Assembly (NCBI RefSeq): GCF_003030465.1
Contig: NZ_CP028339.1
Span: forward strand, 1,240,001 to 1,304,000
Direction of reading: 5' to 3'
DNA: 64,000 bases
Source: Thauera aromatica K172
GTDB lineage: Bacteria; Pseudomonadota; Gammaproteobacteria; Burkholderiales; Rhodocyclaceae
Shown: piece by piece, positions 63,920-64,000 of the stretch
Numbering within the stretch: the first letter of the stretch is position 1
How the letters are laid out: each line of letters opens with the position of its first letter
Program-made: the position numbers and the translations under genes
The notes under the pieces: model-generated
What the model was told of the DNA's origin: nothing
The model's input: only the letters and a program-made list of their open reading frames with translations
The model's database searches: none

Positions 63920-64000
63920 GCCCCTGGCAATGCTATACTTCGCGGCCTCCGGAGGCGCGGCCGCACTGCTTGGCGGCAAGCTCCTCGAGCGCTTCGCGGG

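Noticed and set aside
63949..64000. A possible tRNA-Ser-like start (ggaggcgcggccg) at the window end
   Set aside because: The sequence after it does not form a D arm or anticodon stem, and the window ends too soon.

Overview
The window is high-GC chromosomal DNA from a Betaproteobacterium, most likely Rhodocyclales (Thauera/Azoarcus-like). I infer this from gene order and protein character: leuCDB-asd-fimV-truA-trpFBA-accD-folC-cvpA-purF-metZ, gyrA-serC-pheA-hisC-tyrA-aroA/cmk-rpsA-ihfB-lapAB, thrS-infC-rpmI-rplT-pheST-ihfA and surE-pcm-nlpD-rpoS are all standard beta/gammaproteobacterial blocks. It is almost entirely core genome. I see no insertion sequence, prophage, CRISPR array, integron or restriction island.

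Layout. 1-5.4 kb: an M48 metalloprotease (probably cut by the window edge), then leucine synthesis (leuC, a tiny entericidin-like lipoprotein gene, leuD, leuB), asd and a terminator. 5.5-18.8 kb: fimV, an orphan EcfT-like membrane protein, truA, trpF-trpB-trpA, accD, folC, a SPOR-domain protein, cvpA, purF, metZ, mostly overlapping or tightly spaced. 18.9-20.9 kb, minus strand: lpxH and two cyclophilins. 21.1-23.1 kb: cysS and a thioesterase. 23.2-27.1 kb, minus strand: grpE-dnaK-dnaJ with two sigma-32-type promoters. 27.4-38.6 kb: gyrA, serC, the aromatic amino acid genes, an aroA-cmk fusion, rpsA and ihfB. 38.7-44.9 kb: lapA-lapB, cysM, a ydbH-ynbE-ydbL-like cluster whose first gene is frameshifted, a DnaQ-like exonuclease and a small stress membrane protein. 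44.9-52.8 kb: tRNA-Val, thrS, infC (start codon AUC), rpmI, rplT, pheS, pheT, ihfA, a MerR-type gene and tRNA-Pro. 52.9-56.1 kb: surE-pcm-nlpD-rpoS. 56.2-64 kb: a DUF2189 membrane protein and mltB (minus), a histone-deacetylase-like hydrolase, dapA, bamC, an Ala-rich lipoprotein (minus), rlmD and a short unexplained tail.

How the genes work together. Much of the window makes amino acids: Leu (leuCDB), the Asp family (asd, dapA, metZ), Trp (trpFBA), Phe/Tyr (pheA, tyrA, hisC, aroA), Ser/Cys (serC, cysM). A second theme is the cell envelope: lpxH and lapAB set lipopolysaccharide synthesis, the YdbH/YnbE/YdbL set probably bridges the two membranes, bamC and the periplasmic cyclophilin serve outer-membrane protein assembly, and nlpD, mltB and the SPOR protein act on peptidoglycan. 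A third theme is translation and its control (thrS, pheST, cysS, infC, L35, L20, S1, IHF alpha and beta, two tRNAs). Stress control is represented by the heat-shock chaperone cluster and by rpoS.

I did not find a convincing new multi-gene system. The items most worth a second look are the single-base disruption of the ydbH-like gene, the entericidin-like gene inside the leu operon, the orphan EcfT-like protein, the AroA-Cmk fusion, the AUC start of infC, and the paired sigma-32 promoters with a large hairpin between dnaK and dnaJ.
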